NCBI RefSeq assembly: GCF_003594915.1
Contig: NZ_QZCS01000005.1
Span: 248,001 to 312,000, forward strand
Direction of reading: 5' to 3'
Source: Enterobacter chuandaensis
GTDB lineage: Bacteria; Pseudomonadota; Gammaproteobacteria; Enterobacterales; Enterobacteriaceae
DNA length: 64,000 bases
A program made the translations under genes and the position numbers. Shown here piece after piece: positions 1 to 10,673 of this stretch. Positions within the stretch are counted from its first letter, which is position 1; every line of letters begins with the position of its first letter. The notes beneath the pieces are model-generated. The model was given only the letters and a program-made list of their open reading frames with translations, did no database searches and was not told where the DNA came from.

Positions 1-91
1 ACGCGATTTTCCAGGAGCCGTGAGAACCGTGTCCGCCGCCCTTGTGCTTGCGTTTTTTTACGATGACGATCGGATGGGACTGATTTTTCAT
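1..91 (-). CDS. motB: Flagellar motor stator protein MotB (5' end only)
   Basis: Only the first 30 codons are in the window; the gene runs off the left edge. The visible N-terminus is a short lysine- and histidine-rich cytoplasmic segment followed by SWKIA, which is how enterobacterial MotB begins just before its single membrane helix. MotB pairs with MotA as the proton-conducting stator and anchors it to peptidoglycan. Its ATG overlaps the motA stop codon as ATGA, so the two are translationally coupled. The identity is firm despite the truncation, because both the N-terminal sequence and the position after motA fit. Confidence 0.93.
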   Translation of the reverse strand, partial: MKNQSHPIVIVKKRKHKGGGHGSHGSWKIA

Positions 92-975
92 GCGTCCTCA
101 GTTGTCGTCTGTTGGTTTGGGTTTTTCACCGCGCGCACGTGTTCTTCAAGCTCGATAAACGACGGACGCTCGCTGGAGTAAAGCGTTTTACGGCCAAACT
201 CAACCGCGATCGGTGGCGCATAACCGTTGAGGTTCGAGAGCAGCGTGATCTTCACGCACTGCATCATTTTGGTGGTTTCCGCGCTCTTCTGGCGCAGGAC
301 ACTTGCCAGCGGAGAGATAAAACCGTACGCCAGCAAAATACCGAGGAAAGTACCGACCATCGCGTGGGCAATCAGTGCGCCCAGTTCAGCCGCCGGGCGG
401 TCCGCCGAGGCCAGGGCATGTACTACCCCCATGACCGCCGCCACGATTCCGAACGCCGGAAGCGAGTCACCCACCAGCGCCAGGCTGTTGGCCGGCACTT
501 CAGATTCGCTTTCGTGGGTTTCGATCTCTTCGTCCATCAGCGCTTCTATTTCGAAGGTATTCATATTGCCGCTGATGATGAGACGCAGGTAATCGACGAT
601 GAAATCCAGCATCATGGCGTCCGCCAGAATACGTGGATAGCTGGCAAAAATTTCGCTCTCTTTCGGGTTTTCGATATCCCGTTCAAGCGAGAACATCCCC
701 TGTTGACGCGACTTCGCCATCAGGCGATAGAGGAGCGCCAGCAGATCCATATACATGCTTTTGGTGTATTTCGAGCGACGGAACAGCAATGGAATTGCTT
801 TCAGCGTGCCCTTGATCGATTTACCGTTGTTACCAACGATAAAAGCCCCTACCCCTGCGCCGCCGATGATAATAAGTTCAGCCGGTTGATAGAGTGCTCC
901 AAGGTGCCCGCCGGTCATCATGTAACCGCCGAAAACTGTACCGAGAACTACCAGGTAACCTAATAAGATAAGCAC
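88..975 (-). CDS. motA: Flagellar motor stator protein MotA
   Basis: MotA forms the proton channel of the stator with MotB and pushes on FliG in the rotor. The 295-residue length equals that of E. coli MotA. The charged loop residues that contact FliG (Arg90, Glu98) and Pro173 near the channel are at their usual positions. Four hydrophobic segments are visible, two near the N-terminus and two around residues 170-225. The start is a GTG, because the conserved [13 protein letters not shown]-terminus begins there, with AAGGA upstream. It lies downstream of flhDC beyond a strong terminator. I found no convincing sigma-28 promoter in the 120-bp gap, although one is known in E. coli. Confidence 0.97.
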   Translation of the reverse strand: MLILLGYLVVLGTVFGGYMMTGGHLGALYQPAELIIIGGAGVGAFIVGNNGKSIKGTLKAIPLLFRRSKYTKSMYMDLLALLYRLMAKSRQQGMFSLERDIENPKESEIFASYPRILADAMMLDFIVDYLRLIISGNMNTFEIEALMDEEIETHESESEVPANSLALVGDSLPAFGIVAAVMGVVHALASADRPAAELGALIAHAMVGTFLGILLAYGFISPLASVLRQKSAETTKMMQCVKITLLSNLNGYAPPIAVEFGRKTLYSSERPSFIELEEHVRAVKNPNQQTTTEDA

Positions 976-1042
976 GACATCATCCTTCCGCTAGTGACTA
1001 TGGCAAGGACGTTCAGTTCGCAGCGTTTACCGTTTGCGGGGT

Positions 1043-1075
1043 AAAAAAAAGCAGCGGTAATGGCTTACCGCTGCT
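1043..1075 (-). terminator. Intrinsic terminator of flhDC
   Basis: On the minus strand an 11-bp perfect stem (arms 1065-1075 and 1050-1060, 4-nt loop) is followed by an unbroken run of eight U. It lies between the flhC stop and motA, so it would separate the master regulator transcript from the motor genes. Confidence 0.9.
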
Positions 1076-1098
1076 GGAATCTTGCCCACACGTTCGGG

Positions 1099-1677
1099 TT
1101 AAACAGCTTGTTCGATCTGTTCATCCAGCAGTTGTGGAATAATATCGGCAGCATCCCGGGAAAGTTTACGTCTTTTTACTGCGCGGGATGGAGGCTGACA
1201 TAAACTACAGGCGAAGCTGCCTGCAGGCTGATGAGCATGGGTAATAAAATTGCCGTCGCAGCAGTTGCAGCGCGACAGTTCAAGCATTCCGCTTTCGACA
1301 AAACGCACCAGCGTCCATGCACGAGTCAGCGCCAGCAGTGGCCCCTCTTCCTGCTGTGGACATTGTTCAAGGTAAAGTTTGTAGGCTTTGATCACGGCGT
1401 CAACGCCGCTGCATAAACCAGTTTTGAGGAGATACTGCCAGGCATTACAGAACATGGAAGCATGAATATTCTGCTCCCATGTCATAAACCAGTCCGTCGA
1501 GAACGGCAGCATGCCTTTCGGCGGGGGACTACCACGTAACTCTTTGTACAGCTTGATAAGACGACCACGACTCAGCTGAGTCTCGCTTTCCAGCATTTGT
1601 AAACGAGCACCCAGCGTAATCAGCTCCATGGCCAACTGTATGTCACGCGCTTCCTGAACAATGCTTTTCTCGCTCAT
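1099..1677 (-). CDS. flhC: Flagellar master regulator subunit FlhC
   Basis: FlhC combines with FlhD as an FlhD4C2 complex that activates class 2 flagellar promoters with sigma-70. The protein is 192 residues, the usual length. The C-terminal half carries the zinc-binding cysteines seen as CNC and, about 20 residues later, CSLC. It starts 2 nt after the flhD stop codon, so the pair forms a tight operon ending at the terminator just downstream. Confidence 0.97.
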   Translation of the reverse strand: MSEKSIVQEARDIQLAMELITLGARLQMLESETQLSRGRLIKLYKELRGSPPPKGMLPFSTDWFMTWEQNIHASMFCNAWQYLLKTGLCSGVDAVIKAYKLYLEQCPQQEEGPLLALTRAWTLVRFVESGMLELSRCNCCDGNFITHAHQPAGSFACSLCQPPSRAVKRRKLSRDAADIIPQLLDEQIEQAV

Positions 1678-1679
1678 TG

Positions 1680-2039
1680 CTAGGCCCTTTTCTTACGGGC
1701 TGCGTCATCAGGCTGGCTGATTTCGTGAAGCAAACGAGTGGAGAGCAGAATACCGGTATGGATCTGCTGCAGATCGTCAACGCGGGATTCCTGCGTCAGA
1801 CGCGTGATCGTCTGCGGATTATCAAAACGGAACTGGCACACCAGTTGATTCGTTTCCGCCAGTTTTACCATCTGCGGGAGGGTTAACCCACCCAGCATGG
1901 TTGCCATTTCTTCGTTAATACCCAGACGAAACATCGCGGACGCCTTGTCCTGACTAATTAAACGCTGCGCGAGCAGTAAATACGACAAATTGATGTCATA
2001 GATATGTTTTAGCAACTCGGATGTATGCATTGTTCCCAT
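1680..2039 (-). CDS. flhD: Flagellar master regulator subunit FlhD
   Basis: FlhD is the dimeric partner of FlhC. The sequence is very close to E. coli FlhD over its whole length, including the [18 protein letters not shown] start and the basic RKKRA end. Two ATG codons are possible: 2039 (119 residues) and 2030 (116 residues, the form beginning MHTSEL). A GGGA lies about 7 nt before the second, so 2030 may be the true start. The long leader and control region upstream carry recognisable CRP and RcsAB sites. Confidence 0.96.
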   Translation of the reverse strand: MGTMHTSELLKHIYDINLSYLLLAQRLISQDKASAMFRLGINEEMATMLGGLTLPQMVKLAETNQLVCQFRFDNPQTITRLTQESRVDDLQQIHTGILLSTRLLHEISQPDDAARKKRA

Positions 2040-2223
2040 CCCGAATAACCAACTATTATTTTTATGCGGAAAGACCGCACCCCGTGATGTCGCCGGGAAA
2101 TCACCCGGTATAAAAAAGAAAAGGCTAAATGCATAGTTGAATCTAGGTTTGTATTCATCAAAACGTGACGGAGATGAAACGTGGTTACATCTCTTACATG
2201 TTTTATCATTTCTTACAAATAAC

Positions 2224-2237
2224 TAAGATTTTTCCTA
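2224..2237 (-). promoter_or_regulatory. RcsAB box in flhDC leader
   Basis: Minus-strand sequence TAGGAAAAATCTTA matches the RcsAB box that I recall as the site of Rcs repression of flhDC in E. coli, just downstream of the transcription start. Here it lies at about +5 relative to the start predicted from the promoter and CRP geometry. That predicts Rcs-dependent shut-off of motility. Confidence 0.75.
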
Positions 2238-2248
2238 ATTCGACGCAA

Positions 2249-2277
2249 ACTCTACTCGTCAGATTTGACACATACAA
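2249..2277 (-). promoter_or_regulatory. Candidate flhDC promoter
   Basis: On the minus strand TTGTAT (2277-2272) and TAGAGT (2254-2249) are 17 bp apart, giving a start near 2242. The resulting leader is about 200 nt, close to the 198 nt known for E. coli flhDC. The hexamers are weak, as expected for a CRP-dependent promoter. Confidence 0.5.
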
Positions 2278-2304
2278 TGCAGCCACCCTCAAATTTAAAA
2301 AAAA

Positions 2305-2320
2305 TGTGATCCACGTCACA
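2305..2320. promoter_or_regulatory. Perfect CRP-binding site upstream of flhDC
   Basis: TGTGA-N6-TCACA with all ten conserved bases. Its centre (2312.5) lies about 70 bp upstream of the predicted flhDC start, the class I spacing known for CRP activation of E. coli flhDC. This ties motility to cAMP. Confidence 0.85.
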
Positions 2321-2826
2321 CAATTTAAGGTGAATGTTACCCATAAATCCATCAGTATGACTTCTAATTTGCTCGTTTTTTAAGCAATCAGCACTGTTTT
2401 GTATTCTTAATCGACGAATACTCATGCAGAAGCTTGAGAAAAAGTGGCACGCAACGTGCTTTTATCTGTCCGTGCGATATCAGCAATCGTTTACATCGCG
2501 CATGCGTCAGAGACACATTTTGATTACTTCGACAAAACATAGAGTTATGCATTTCCGGCAAAAAAATCGTTTCAATACGTGACCATTCGAAATGCGTTTA
2601 TAACTTGTTAAAATGATTTAATGGCGAAAGCGTAGATTTGTGTGACTTACGTTAAGTTGTTAATTTTTTTCATTTAGGCGCATTTATCAGTTATTCTTCT
2701 TATAAGAATAATTAATGAATAATTATGATAAGCTTCACACTAATGTCGTATTCAAGTCTTGCGAAACCAGGAAATTCGCGGTAATGGTGATAAAACGCTG
2801 TTTGTCAGACATCTAAGGAGTGCGCC

Positions 2827-3255
2827 ATGAGTTACTCCCATCTTCTTGTTTCTGTTGCTGTTTCCCCCGAAAGTCACCAGCTTGTCGCCCGGGCCGTATC
2901 CATCGCCCGACCGCATAATGCGCGCATCAGCCTCATCACCCTCGCGGCTGAGCCCGAGATGTACAATCAGCTGGCGGCCCCGATGCTGGAAGATATTCGT
3001 GAGGTTTTGCAGGAAGAAACGCAGCAGTTTCTGCGAGAGCTTGTCGAAAAAGCAGAGTACCCCATTCATGAAACCGTTATTGCGACGGGGGAACTCAATG
3101 CGCATATTCTTGATATGTGCCGCAAACAGAATATTGATTTAGTGATTTGCGGAAACCATAACCACAGCTTTATTTCGCGGGCTACCTGCGCGGCAAAATC
3201 TATTATCGCCTCGAGCCAGGTGGATGTGTTGCTGGTGCCTCTTGGGGGGAGCTAA
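2827..3255 (+). CDS. uspC: Universal stress protein UspC
   Basis: Small cytoplasmic UspA-family protein of 142 residues. The start MSYSHLLVSVAVSPES and the C-terminal nucleotide-binding-like stretch (CGNHNHS ... LLVPLG) fit the E. coli UspC/YecG family. A strong AAGGAG lies before the ATG. In E. coli the gene sits in the same place between flhDC and otsBA and is linked to osmotic and starvation responses. Here it is convergent with otsBA. Confidence 0.92.
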   Translation: MSYSHLLVSVAVSPESHQLVARAVSIARPHNARISLITLAAEPEMYNQLAAPMLEDIREVLQEETQQFLRELVEKAEYPIHETVIATGELNAHILDMCRKQNIDLVICGNHNHSFISRATCAAKSIIASSQVDVLLVPLGGS

Positions 3256-3270
3256 CCCCCCAGAGGAAAA

Positions 3271-5491
<2,221 letters not shown>

Positions 5492-5566
5492 TTACGAGAG
5501 GTAAACGCCTTTACCTCTTTCATAGCCATGTAAGTATAGACAGTGTGATGGGCCTCGCCATTTGAC

Positions 5567-5599
5567 AACCGCCCCGCCAGCAAAACTGGCGAGGCGGTT
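5567..5599. terminator. Large stem-loop between otsB and araH
   Basis: Two 14-nt arms (5567-5580 and 5586-5599) pair with one mismatch around a 5-nt loop. It follows araH on the minus strand and would end araFGH transcription or protect its 3' end. There is no good U-run, so it may be a processing or stability hairpin. Confidence 0.5.
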
Positions 5600-5649
5600 C
5601 AGGGGTCAACTATGGTTATTAGTTGAGCAATAAAAAGTCAGCGCTGGGG

Positions 5650-6633
5650 TTACACGGTACGCTTCGCTTTTTGCTTGTAACGGTCGAAGATCACGGCTGC
5701 GAGCAGGATCAGACCACGCACGACGTACTGAGAGAACGGCGAAATATTCAGCAGGTTCATGGCGTTCTCAACGGTGCCCAAAATCAGGATACCGGCCACC
5801 ACATATGAGATTTTTCCGATGCCGCCCTTGAGGGAAACGCCCCCTAAAACGCACGCCGAGATGACGATCAGCTCATAACCGATGGAGGTCATTGGCTGGC
5901 CGCTAGTCATACGCGACGCCAGAATAATCCCCGCCGCGGCGGAGACCAGCCCGGAGAGCACGAAGATAATAATCTTGGTGCGCACAACCGGCACCCCTGC
6001 AAGACGGGCCGCTTCTTCATTACCGCCGATCGCCAGCGTGTTACGGCCGAAAGTGGTGCGGTTCAGCAGGAAGCCGAACAGGATCAGGCAGGCCACGGTG
6101 AGCCAGATAGGCGCAGGCAGGCCCAGCCAGTTGGCGTAGCCCAGCGTAAAGAAGCGCTCGTCTTCAATCCCCACCGCTTTACCGTCGGAGATGATATAGG
6201 CCAGGCCACGGACTATCTGCATCGTCGCAAGCGTGGTAATCAGGGCGTTAATCTTCAGGCGCGCGATAACAAAACCGTTCACCAGACCGCTGATGACGCC
6301 GAGCAACAGACCGGCAAAAACGCCAATCCACAGGCTTTCCGTCATGTTGATCACCACCGCTGTGGTGACGCCCGCACAGGCGATAACCGAGGCCACCGAC
6401 AGGTCGAAATCACCGGAGGCCAGGCAGAAGAGCATGCCGCAGGCCACCATGCCGGACATGGAAATCGCCAGCCCCAGCCCTTTCATATTAATGAAGGTGG
6501 CAAAATTAGGAACGAAGATCGCACAGGCGATGAAGAGTGCGGCAAAGACCACCAGCATGCCGTACTGATCCCAGATGCGTCCAAAACTAAAAGCCGACTT
6601 CGGCGCTCCGGATGTAGTAACAGAGGACATCAT
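5650..6633 (-). CDS. araH: L-arabinose ABC transporter permease AraH
   Basis: Inner-membrane permease of the high-affinity L-arabinose importer, 327 residues, highly hydrophobic with about ten membrane segments. The conserved permease loop EEAARLAGVPV near the middle and a basic C-terminus (DRYKQKAKR) are visible. It is last in araFGH, 11 bp after araG. The sequence resembles other BPD_transp_2 sugar permeases, but gene order with araF and araG makes AraH clear. Confidence 0.95.
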   Translation of the reverse strand: MMSSVTTSGAPKSAFSFGRIWDQYGMLVVFAALFIACAIFVPNFATFINMKGLGLAISMSGMVACGMLFCLASGDFDLSVASVIACAGVTTAVVINMTESLWIGVFAGLLLGVISGLVNGFVIARLKINALITTLATMQIVRGLAYIISDGKAVGIEDERFFTLGYANWLGLPAPIWLTVACLILFGFLLNRTTFGRNTLAIGGNEEAARLAGVPVVRTKIIIFVLSGLVSAAAGIILASRMTSGQPMTSIGYELIVISACVLGGVSLKGGIGKISYVVAGILILGTVENAMNLLNISPFSQYVVRGLILLAAVIFDRYKQKAKRTV

Positions 6634-6644
6634 TAACTCCTTAC

Positions 6645-8159
6645 TCAGGCGACAGCCTGGCTGACTTTAGGCATGGCGAGGTTCAACGCCTGTTGTTCAT
6701 TCGCCTGTTCATGAAGTAATTCACCGGCGATTTCGCCTTCGCGCATCACCACAATGCGGTCGGCAACGCCAAGCACCTCAGGCAGATCGCTGGAGGCGAA
6801 AAGCACCGCCACGCCGCGTTTTGCCAGTTCATAGATCACGTTGTAAATCTCGTGCTTTGCGCCCACATCGATTCCGCGCGTCGGCTCGTCCAGCAAAATG
6901 ACCTTCATATCCTCCGACAGCCAGCGGCCTAAAATGGCCTTCTGCTGGTTACCGCCTGACAGATTCATGATCAGCTGTTCCGGTCCCGGCGTTTTGATAT
7001 TCAGCGAGCGAATATGGTGGTCGGCGTTGCTCGACTCCCAGCCGTCGTTTATCAGGCAACCCGCGCGGATAAACTTACGGCGGGCGGAAATGTTGATGTT
7101 GTCGCGCACCGAATGCACCGGAATGATCCCCTCCGCTTTGCGGTCTTCCGGGCAGAGCATCATCCCGGCCCTGATCGCGTGGGCAGGTTTCTGGATATCG
7201 ACCTGCTCGCCGTCAATGGAGACCTGCCCTGCGGTAATGCGCGTACCGCCGAACAGCCCTTTCATCAGCTCGCTGCGCCCCGCCCCTACCAGGCCAAACA
7301 GTCCGACGATCTCACCGCTGCGTACGGATAACGAAACCGGCGTTCGCACGCCCGGCGCTTTGACGTTGTCCAGACGCAGACGCTCAGGGCCGTACTCGCG
7401 CGGTTTCCAGTGATAAATATCGCCCAGGTCGCGCCCGACCATCGCCTGAACAAGCTGGTCATGGTTAACCTGCTGCATATCGGTGAAGGTGCGCACATAG
7501 CGCCCATCTTTAAAGACGGTGATGGCATCGCTCAGGGCAAATATCTCCTCCATGCGGTGCGAGACATACAAAATGGTGCGGCCTTCCTGCCGCAACTCGC
7601 GGATCACGCGGAACAGGTTTTCGATTTCACGCGCGGAGAGCGAGCTGGTCGGTTCATCGAAGGCAATAACCCTGGCGTTACGCGCCAGCGCCTTGGCAAT
7701 TTCAACCATCTGCCACTGGCCGATGGAGAGGTATTTCAGCGGCGTCTGCGGATCGACGTCCAGACCAAGATGCTTAAGCTGCAGCCCCGCTTCATAATTA
7801 AGTAGCGAACGATTTACCACGCCGCTTTTATGCGGAAGCTGGCCTAAATAGATATTTTCCGCCACCGTCATCTCAGGAATAAGGTGTAACTCCTGATAGA
7901 TAATCGCCACCCCGGCATTGAGCGCCGCCGTGGTATCGGCAAAGGCCACCTCTTCGCCGCGCAGGGCCAGCGTGCCGGTCGTCGGCGCATAGTTGCCGCT
8001 GAGGATTTTCAACAACGTGGACTTTCCGGCACCGTTTTCCCCCATCAGGGCATGAACCTGGCCGGCATAGCAGTCGAAGCTGATATCGGTCAGCGCGTTA
8101 ACACCGGGGAACGTTTTACCGATGCCGCGAAAAGAGAGATACGGATTAGACTGTTGCAT
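6645..8159 (-). CDS. araG: L-arabinose ABC transporter ATP-binding protein AraG
   Basis: Cytoplasmic ATPase with two tandem ABC domains, 504 residues, the usual size for sugar ABC importers. The first domain has Walker [10 protein letters not shown] near residue 40 and Walker [13 protein letters not shown]. The second has a degenerate P-loop ([14 protein letters not shown]), signature LSGGNQQK and Walker [13 protein letters not shown]. The degenerate second P-loop is typical of this family. It lies between araF and araH. Confidence 0.96.
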   Translation of the reverse strand: MQQSNPYLSFRGIGKTFPGVNALTDISFDCYAGQVHALMGENGAGKSTLLKILSGNYAPTTGTLALRGEEVAFADTTAALNAGVAIIYQELHLIPEMTVAENIYLGQLPHKSGVVNRSLLNYEAGLQLKHLGLDVDPQTPLKYLSIGQWQMVEIAKALARNARVIAFDEPTSSLSAREIENLFRVIRELRQEGRTILYVSHRMEEIFALSDAITVFKDGRYVRTFTDMQQVNHDQLVQAMVGRDLGDIYHWKPREYGPERLRLDNVKAPGVRTPVSLSVRSGEIVGLFGLVGAGRSELMKGLFGGTRITAGQVSIDGEQVDIQKPAHAIRAGMMLCPEDRKAEGIIPVHSVRDNINISARRKFIRAGCLINDGWESSNADHHIRSLNIKTPGPEQLIMNLSGGNQQKAILGRWLSEDMKVILLDEPTRGIDVGAKHEIYNVIYELAKRGVAVLFASSDLPEVLGVADRIVVMREGEIAGELLHEQANEQQALNLAMPKVSQAVA

Positions 8160-8229
8160 AACGACTCCGTGATTCCTGTAGTGTGTACGTCTGGCCCCTT
8201 ACGCGAGTAAGGGGCACAATCACAGCGTA

Positions 8230-9219
8230 TTACTTACCGCCCAGTCCTTTTTTCGCCAGTTCCTCTTTGAAGTTGTCGCGGGTGATCAGCACCACGTCGG
8301 TGACTTCAGTAAATTTCGGCGGTTCAGCCCCTTTGGTTACCCAGTTGTAGAGCATTTCACTGGATTTGTAGCCGTGAACGTCCGGGCTTGGCAGCAGAGA
8401 GCCGTAGAAACCGGTAGCCTGCGCTTTGGACAGTTCGCTCACCGCATCCACGCCGTTGATGCCGATACCGATAACGTCAGGTGCCTTGAAGCCCTGGCCT
8501 TCCGTCGCGCGCACGCCGCCCAGCACGGTATTGTCGTTCATGCCGACCACCAGCCAGTGTTTCACTTCCGGGTGCTGGACCAGCATGGAGTTCGCGGCGT
8601 CAAAAGCACCGGGGATGTCGTTAGATTTGGTTGGGACTTTGTAGATCTGTTTTTCCGGGAAGCCAGCGGCTTTCAGCGCGTCCATTGAACCGGTCGTACG
8701 ACGACGTGCGGTGTCCAGCTCATCAGCCGTAATGGCCATAACGGCAGTCTCTTTGACATCCCAGCCGCGTTTTTGCATCTCTTTATAGAGTTCCTGGCCC
8801 TGGCGTTCACCGATTTTGGTCGCCGCCATCATGACCAGCGGGACGCTGTCCATTGGTTTGCCTTTGGCGTTAACGAACTGATCGTCAACCGCAATGACCT
8901 TCATGTCGTAACCACGGGCTTTCGCCGCAATGGCCGATCCCAGTTTCGGGTCCGGAGTACAGATAACGAAACCTTTCGCGCCGCTGGCCGCCAGGCTGTC
9001 GATGGCGTTCAGGGTTTTTTCACCGTCCGGCACGGCGATTTTAATCACCTCAAAACCTAAATCTTTTCCGGCTTTATCAGCGAATTTCCACTCAGTCTGG
9101 AACCAGGGTTCTTCCGGCTGTTTTACCAAAAAACCGAGTTTTAAATTCTCAGCGATAGCGGATTGTGACATAACGGCAGCCAGACCGATGGCCGCCAGCG
9201 CTTTAGTAAATTTGTGCAT
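8230..9219 (-). CDS. araF: L-arabinose-binding periplasmic protein AraF
   Basis: Periplasmic receptor that delivers L-arabinose to AraGH. I chose the ATG at 9219 (329 residues) rather than an upstream in-frame ATG at 9240, because the signal peptide MHKFTKALAAIGLAAVMSQS begins there and GGAG lies 7 nt before it. The mature protein starts at ENLKLGFLVKQPEEPW and is nearly identical to E. coli AraF. It is first in the operon, after a 786-bp control region with AraC-type repeats. Confidence 0.97.
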   Translation of the reverse strand: MHKFTKALAAIGLAAVMSQSAIAENLKLGFLVKQPEEPWFQTEWKFADKAGKDLGFEVIKIAVPDGEKTLNAIDSLAASGAKGFVICTPDPKLGSAIAAKARGYDMKVIAVDDQFVNAKGKPMDSVPLVMMAATKIGERQGQELYKEMQKRGWDVKETAVMAITADELDTARRRTTGSMDALKAAGFPEKQIYKVPTKSNDIPGAFDAANSMLVQHPEVKHWLVVGMNDNTVLGGVRATEGQGFKAPDVIGIGINGVDAVSELSKAQATGFYGSLLPSPDVHGYKSSEMLYNWVTKGAEPPKFTEVTDVVLITRDNFKEELAKKGLGGK

Positions 9220-9363
9220 GGTAAACTCCAGCTTTAACATTCTTTTCTGTAGGGAAGATTTGCGTGCTTCTTATTTAATCGGACTTAAAACAAGGCATTA
9301 GCGCTTACCTCGTCATAAGCGTTATTGCTGGTGATAGTTTTAGCGGGAAATTAATCATCCATA

Positions 9364-9379
9364 AGAGAGCCCCATCACA
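9364..9379. promoter_or_regulatory. Candidate CRP site upstream of araF
   Basis: AGAGA-N6-TCACA matches 8 of the 10 conserved CRP bases, about 150 bp before the araF start. CRP activation of araFGH is established in E. coli. A partial AraC-like element with TCCATA (9347-9363) abuts it. Confidence 0.45.
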
Positions 9380-9465
9380 CCGCAGAATTACAGTAATTGC
9401 GTACATAAATTCAGCGAAAAATGACATAAAAATGGCAGGAATTGTCAGACAAATGAAAGGGCGGT

Positions 9466-9503
9466 GAGCAGAATTATCCATAAGATTAGCTAAGAAATCC
9501 CTG
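9466..9503 (+). promoter_or_regulatory. Tandem AraC-type half-sites (araI-like)
   Basis: GAGC-N7-TCCATA at 9466-9482 matches 9 of 10 bases of the AraC half-site TAGC-N7-TCCATA. A second copy, TAGC-N7-TCCCTG at 9487-9503, follows in direct orientation exactly 21 bp downstream. That is the I1-I2 spacing known at araBAD. About 250 bp separates it from the araF start, consistent with arabinose control of araFGH. Confidence 0.65.
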
Positions 9504-10005
9504 ATGCTGTCGGCTGGTCAGGCTGGGGCTCGCGGTTCAGGGGAGCTGCGTGCGTTTCGTCAAGAAACCAACATAATGATGAATATACGGTATTCCGTAA
9601 AAATTGATTTAGCGCAAATTTAATAACGCATCATATATTTGAAATAAATAATCTGTATTTACCTTTTTCACAGAGCTTTATTTCGGCTTAATATTCACGA
9701 AAGTAAAACAAAACAAAAAGAAGACAAATAACTGTTTATTTTCATCAAGTTAAATAAGTTTCAATCCGTGGCAATCTATTTGTATTTTTGTACTATATTA
9801 AACTTTGTAATGTATGGTAAACACAGCCCAATTAAGAGTTTTCTTAGTCCTAAGACAAAGGTATGCTTATTTATATCGAACACAGGAAGTGAATTTTCGA
9901 TCGACTCAGTAACTGAAGAATCTGCATTTATGTATTTCTTCGCATTTGCCTGGCTGTCAGGTTAAGCAGCGGACATTACGTCCCACAGTCTATAAGGATA
10001 TGAGT

Positions 10006-10509
10006 ATGGCTACCCAAACGATGATGCAAAAACTTAACGCGCAGATGAACCTTGAGTTCTACGCCTCGAACCTGCACCTTCACTTAAGTGCCTGGTGTTC
10101 CGAAAAAAGCCTTACGGGCTCTGCTACGTTCTTTCGTTCGCAGGCACAAAGCAACGTTACCCATATGATGCGCGTCTTTAACTTCCTCAAAGCCGCGGGG
10201 GCGAACCCGGTTGTCAAAGCCCTTGATGGGATCAATGAAAATTACTCTTCTCTGGAAGAACTGTTCCAGAAAACGCTGAAAGAACATGAACAGCGCTGTA
10301 CGACGCTCAACAAGCTGGCCGATGAAGCCAAAGCGCAGCATGACATCACCACCCTCAAATTTTTACGCGATATGGACAAAGAACAGCAGCAGGACGGCAT
10401 GCTGCTGAAAACGCTGGCGGATGAGATCCACAATGCGCGCCAGGCCGGTTTACGCCCGGAGCAAGCCGACCGCCACCTGCTCGACCTTGTGACGGTGCAG
10501 CACCACTAA
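10006..10509 (+). CDS. ftnB: Ferritin-like protein FtnB
   Basis: Non-haem ferritin family protein of 167 residues. The ATG at 10006 was chosen because [21 protein letters not shown] aligns with FtnB and AAGGA lies 7 nt upstream; ATG 10000 is too close to it. Of the ferroxidase ligands, Glu17 and His53 are present but position 50 is Asn rather than Glu. An atypical site is known for FtnB, so it may not store iron like FtnA. In Salmonella the protein has been linked to repair of oxidised iron-sulfur clusters. Two ferritin paralogues lie 4 kb apart in this window. Confidence 0.93.
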   Translation: MATQTMMQKLNAQMNLEFYASNLHLHLSAWCSEKSLTGSATFFRSQAQSNVTHMMRVFNFLKAAGANPVVKALDGINENYSSLEELFQKTLKEHEQRCTTLNKLADEAKAQHDITTLKFLRDMDKEQQQDGMLLKTLADEIHNARQAGLRPEQADRHLLDLVTVQHH

Positions 10510-10516
10510 GCGTTTT

Positions 10517-10553
10517 AACCTGCCCTTGCCCTGGTTCAGGGGGGCAGGTTCCT
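10517..10553 (+). terminator. Stem-loop after ftnB
   Basis: AACCTGCCC and GGGCAGGTT can pair soon after the ftnB stop. The following run (CCTTCTTATC) is only partly U-rich, so this is a moderate terminator. Confidence 0.6.
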
Positions 10554-10628
10554 TCTTATCTCCCCAACCCACTGCTTTTGCTGAAATTTAACAAATCAGA
10601 TCTCGCTCTCAATGATTAACCTTGCAAA

Positions 10629-10659
10629 ATGTAATGATTTATTTAATTACATAATCATT
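10629..10659. promoter_or_regulatory. Overlapping dyads upstream of the dcu-type gene
   Basis: Two interlocking perfect inverted repeats lie 15-45 bp before the carrier gene: ATGTAAT (10629-10635) with ATTACAT (10646-10652), and AATGATT (10633-10639) with AATCATT (10653-10659). The position just before the ribosome-binding site suits a repressor operator. I cannot name the regulator. Confidence 0.45.
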
Positions 10660-10673
10660 GACGAGGGAGCAGC

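Larger units (their letters stand above)
2040..2826. promoter_or_regulatory. flhDC/uspC divergent intergenic control region
   Basis: This is 787 bp of AT-rich DNA with no credible gene between flhD (minus) and uspC (plus). It contains the flhDC promoter, CRP box and RcsAB box listed separately. It also has an 8-bp inverted repeat with a 5-nt loop at 2691-2711, about 115 bp before uspC. A long flhDC leader and extensive upstream control DNA are known for this operon in enterobacteria. Between about 2330 and 2690 I see only AT-rich tracts. Confidence 0.8.
9220..10005. promoter_or_regulatory. araF/ftnB divergent intergenic region
   Basis: 786 bp without a credible gene. The part next to araF holds AraC-type half-sites and a candidate CRP site, listed separately. 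The stretch from about 9580 to 9950 is strongly AT-rich, typical of an H-NS-bound promoter region, and includes one short open frame (9768-9965) with no recognisable protein. Confidence 0.7.

Noticed and set aside
112-963. Long open frame opposite motA
   Set aside because: Arginine/histidine-rich shadow of motA with no family features or ribosome-binding site.
9768-9965. 65-residue open frame before ftnB
   Set aside because: In AT-rich promoter DNA, no ribosome-binding site, no family resemblance.
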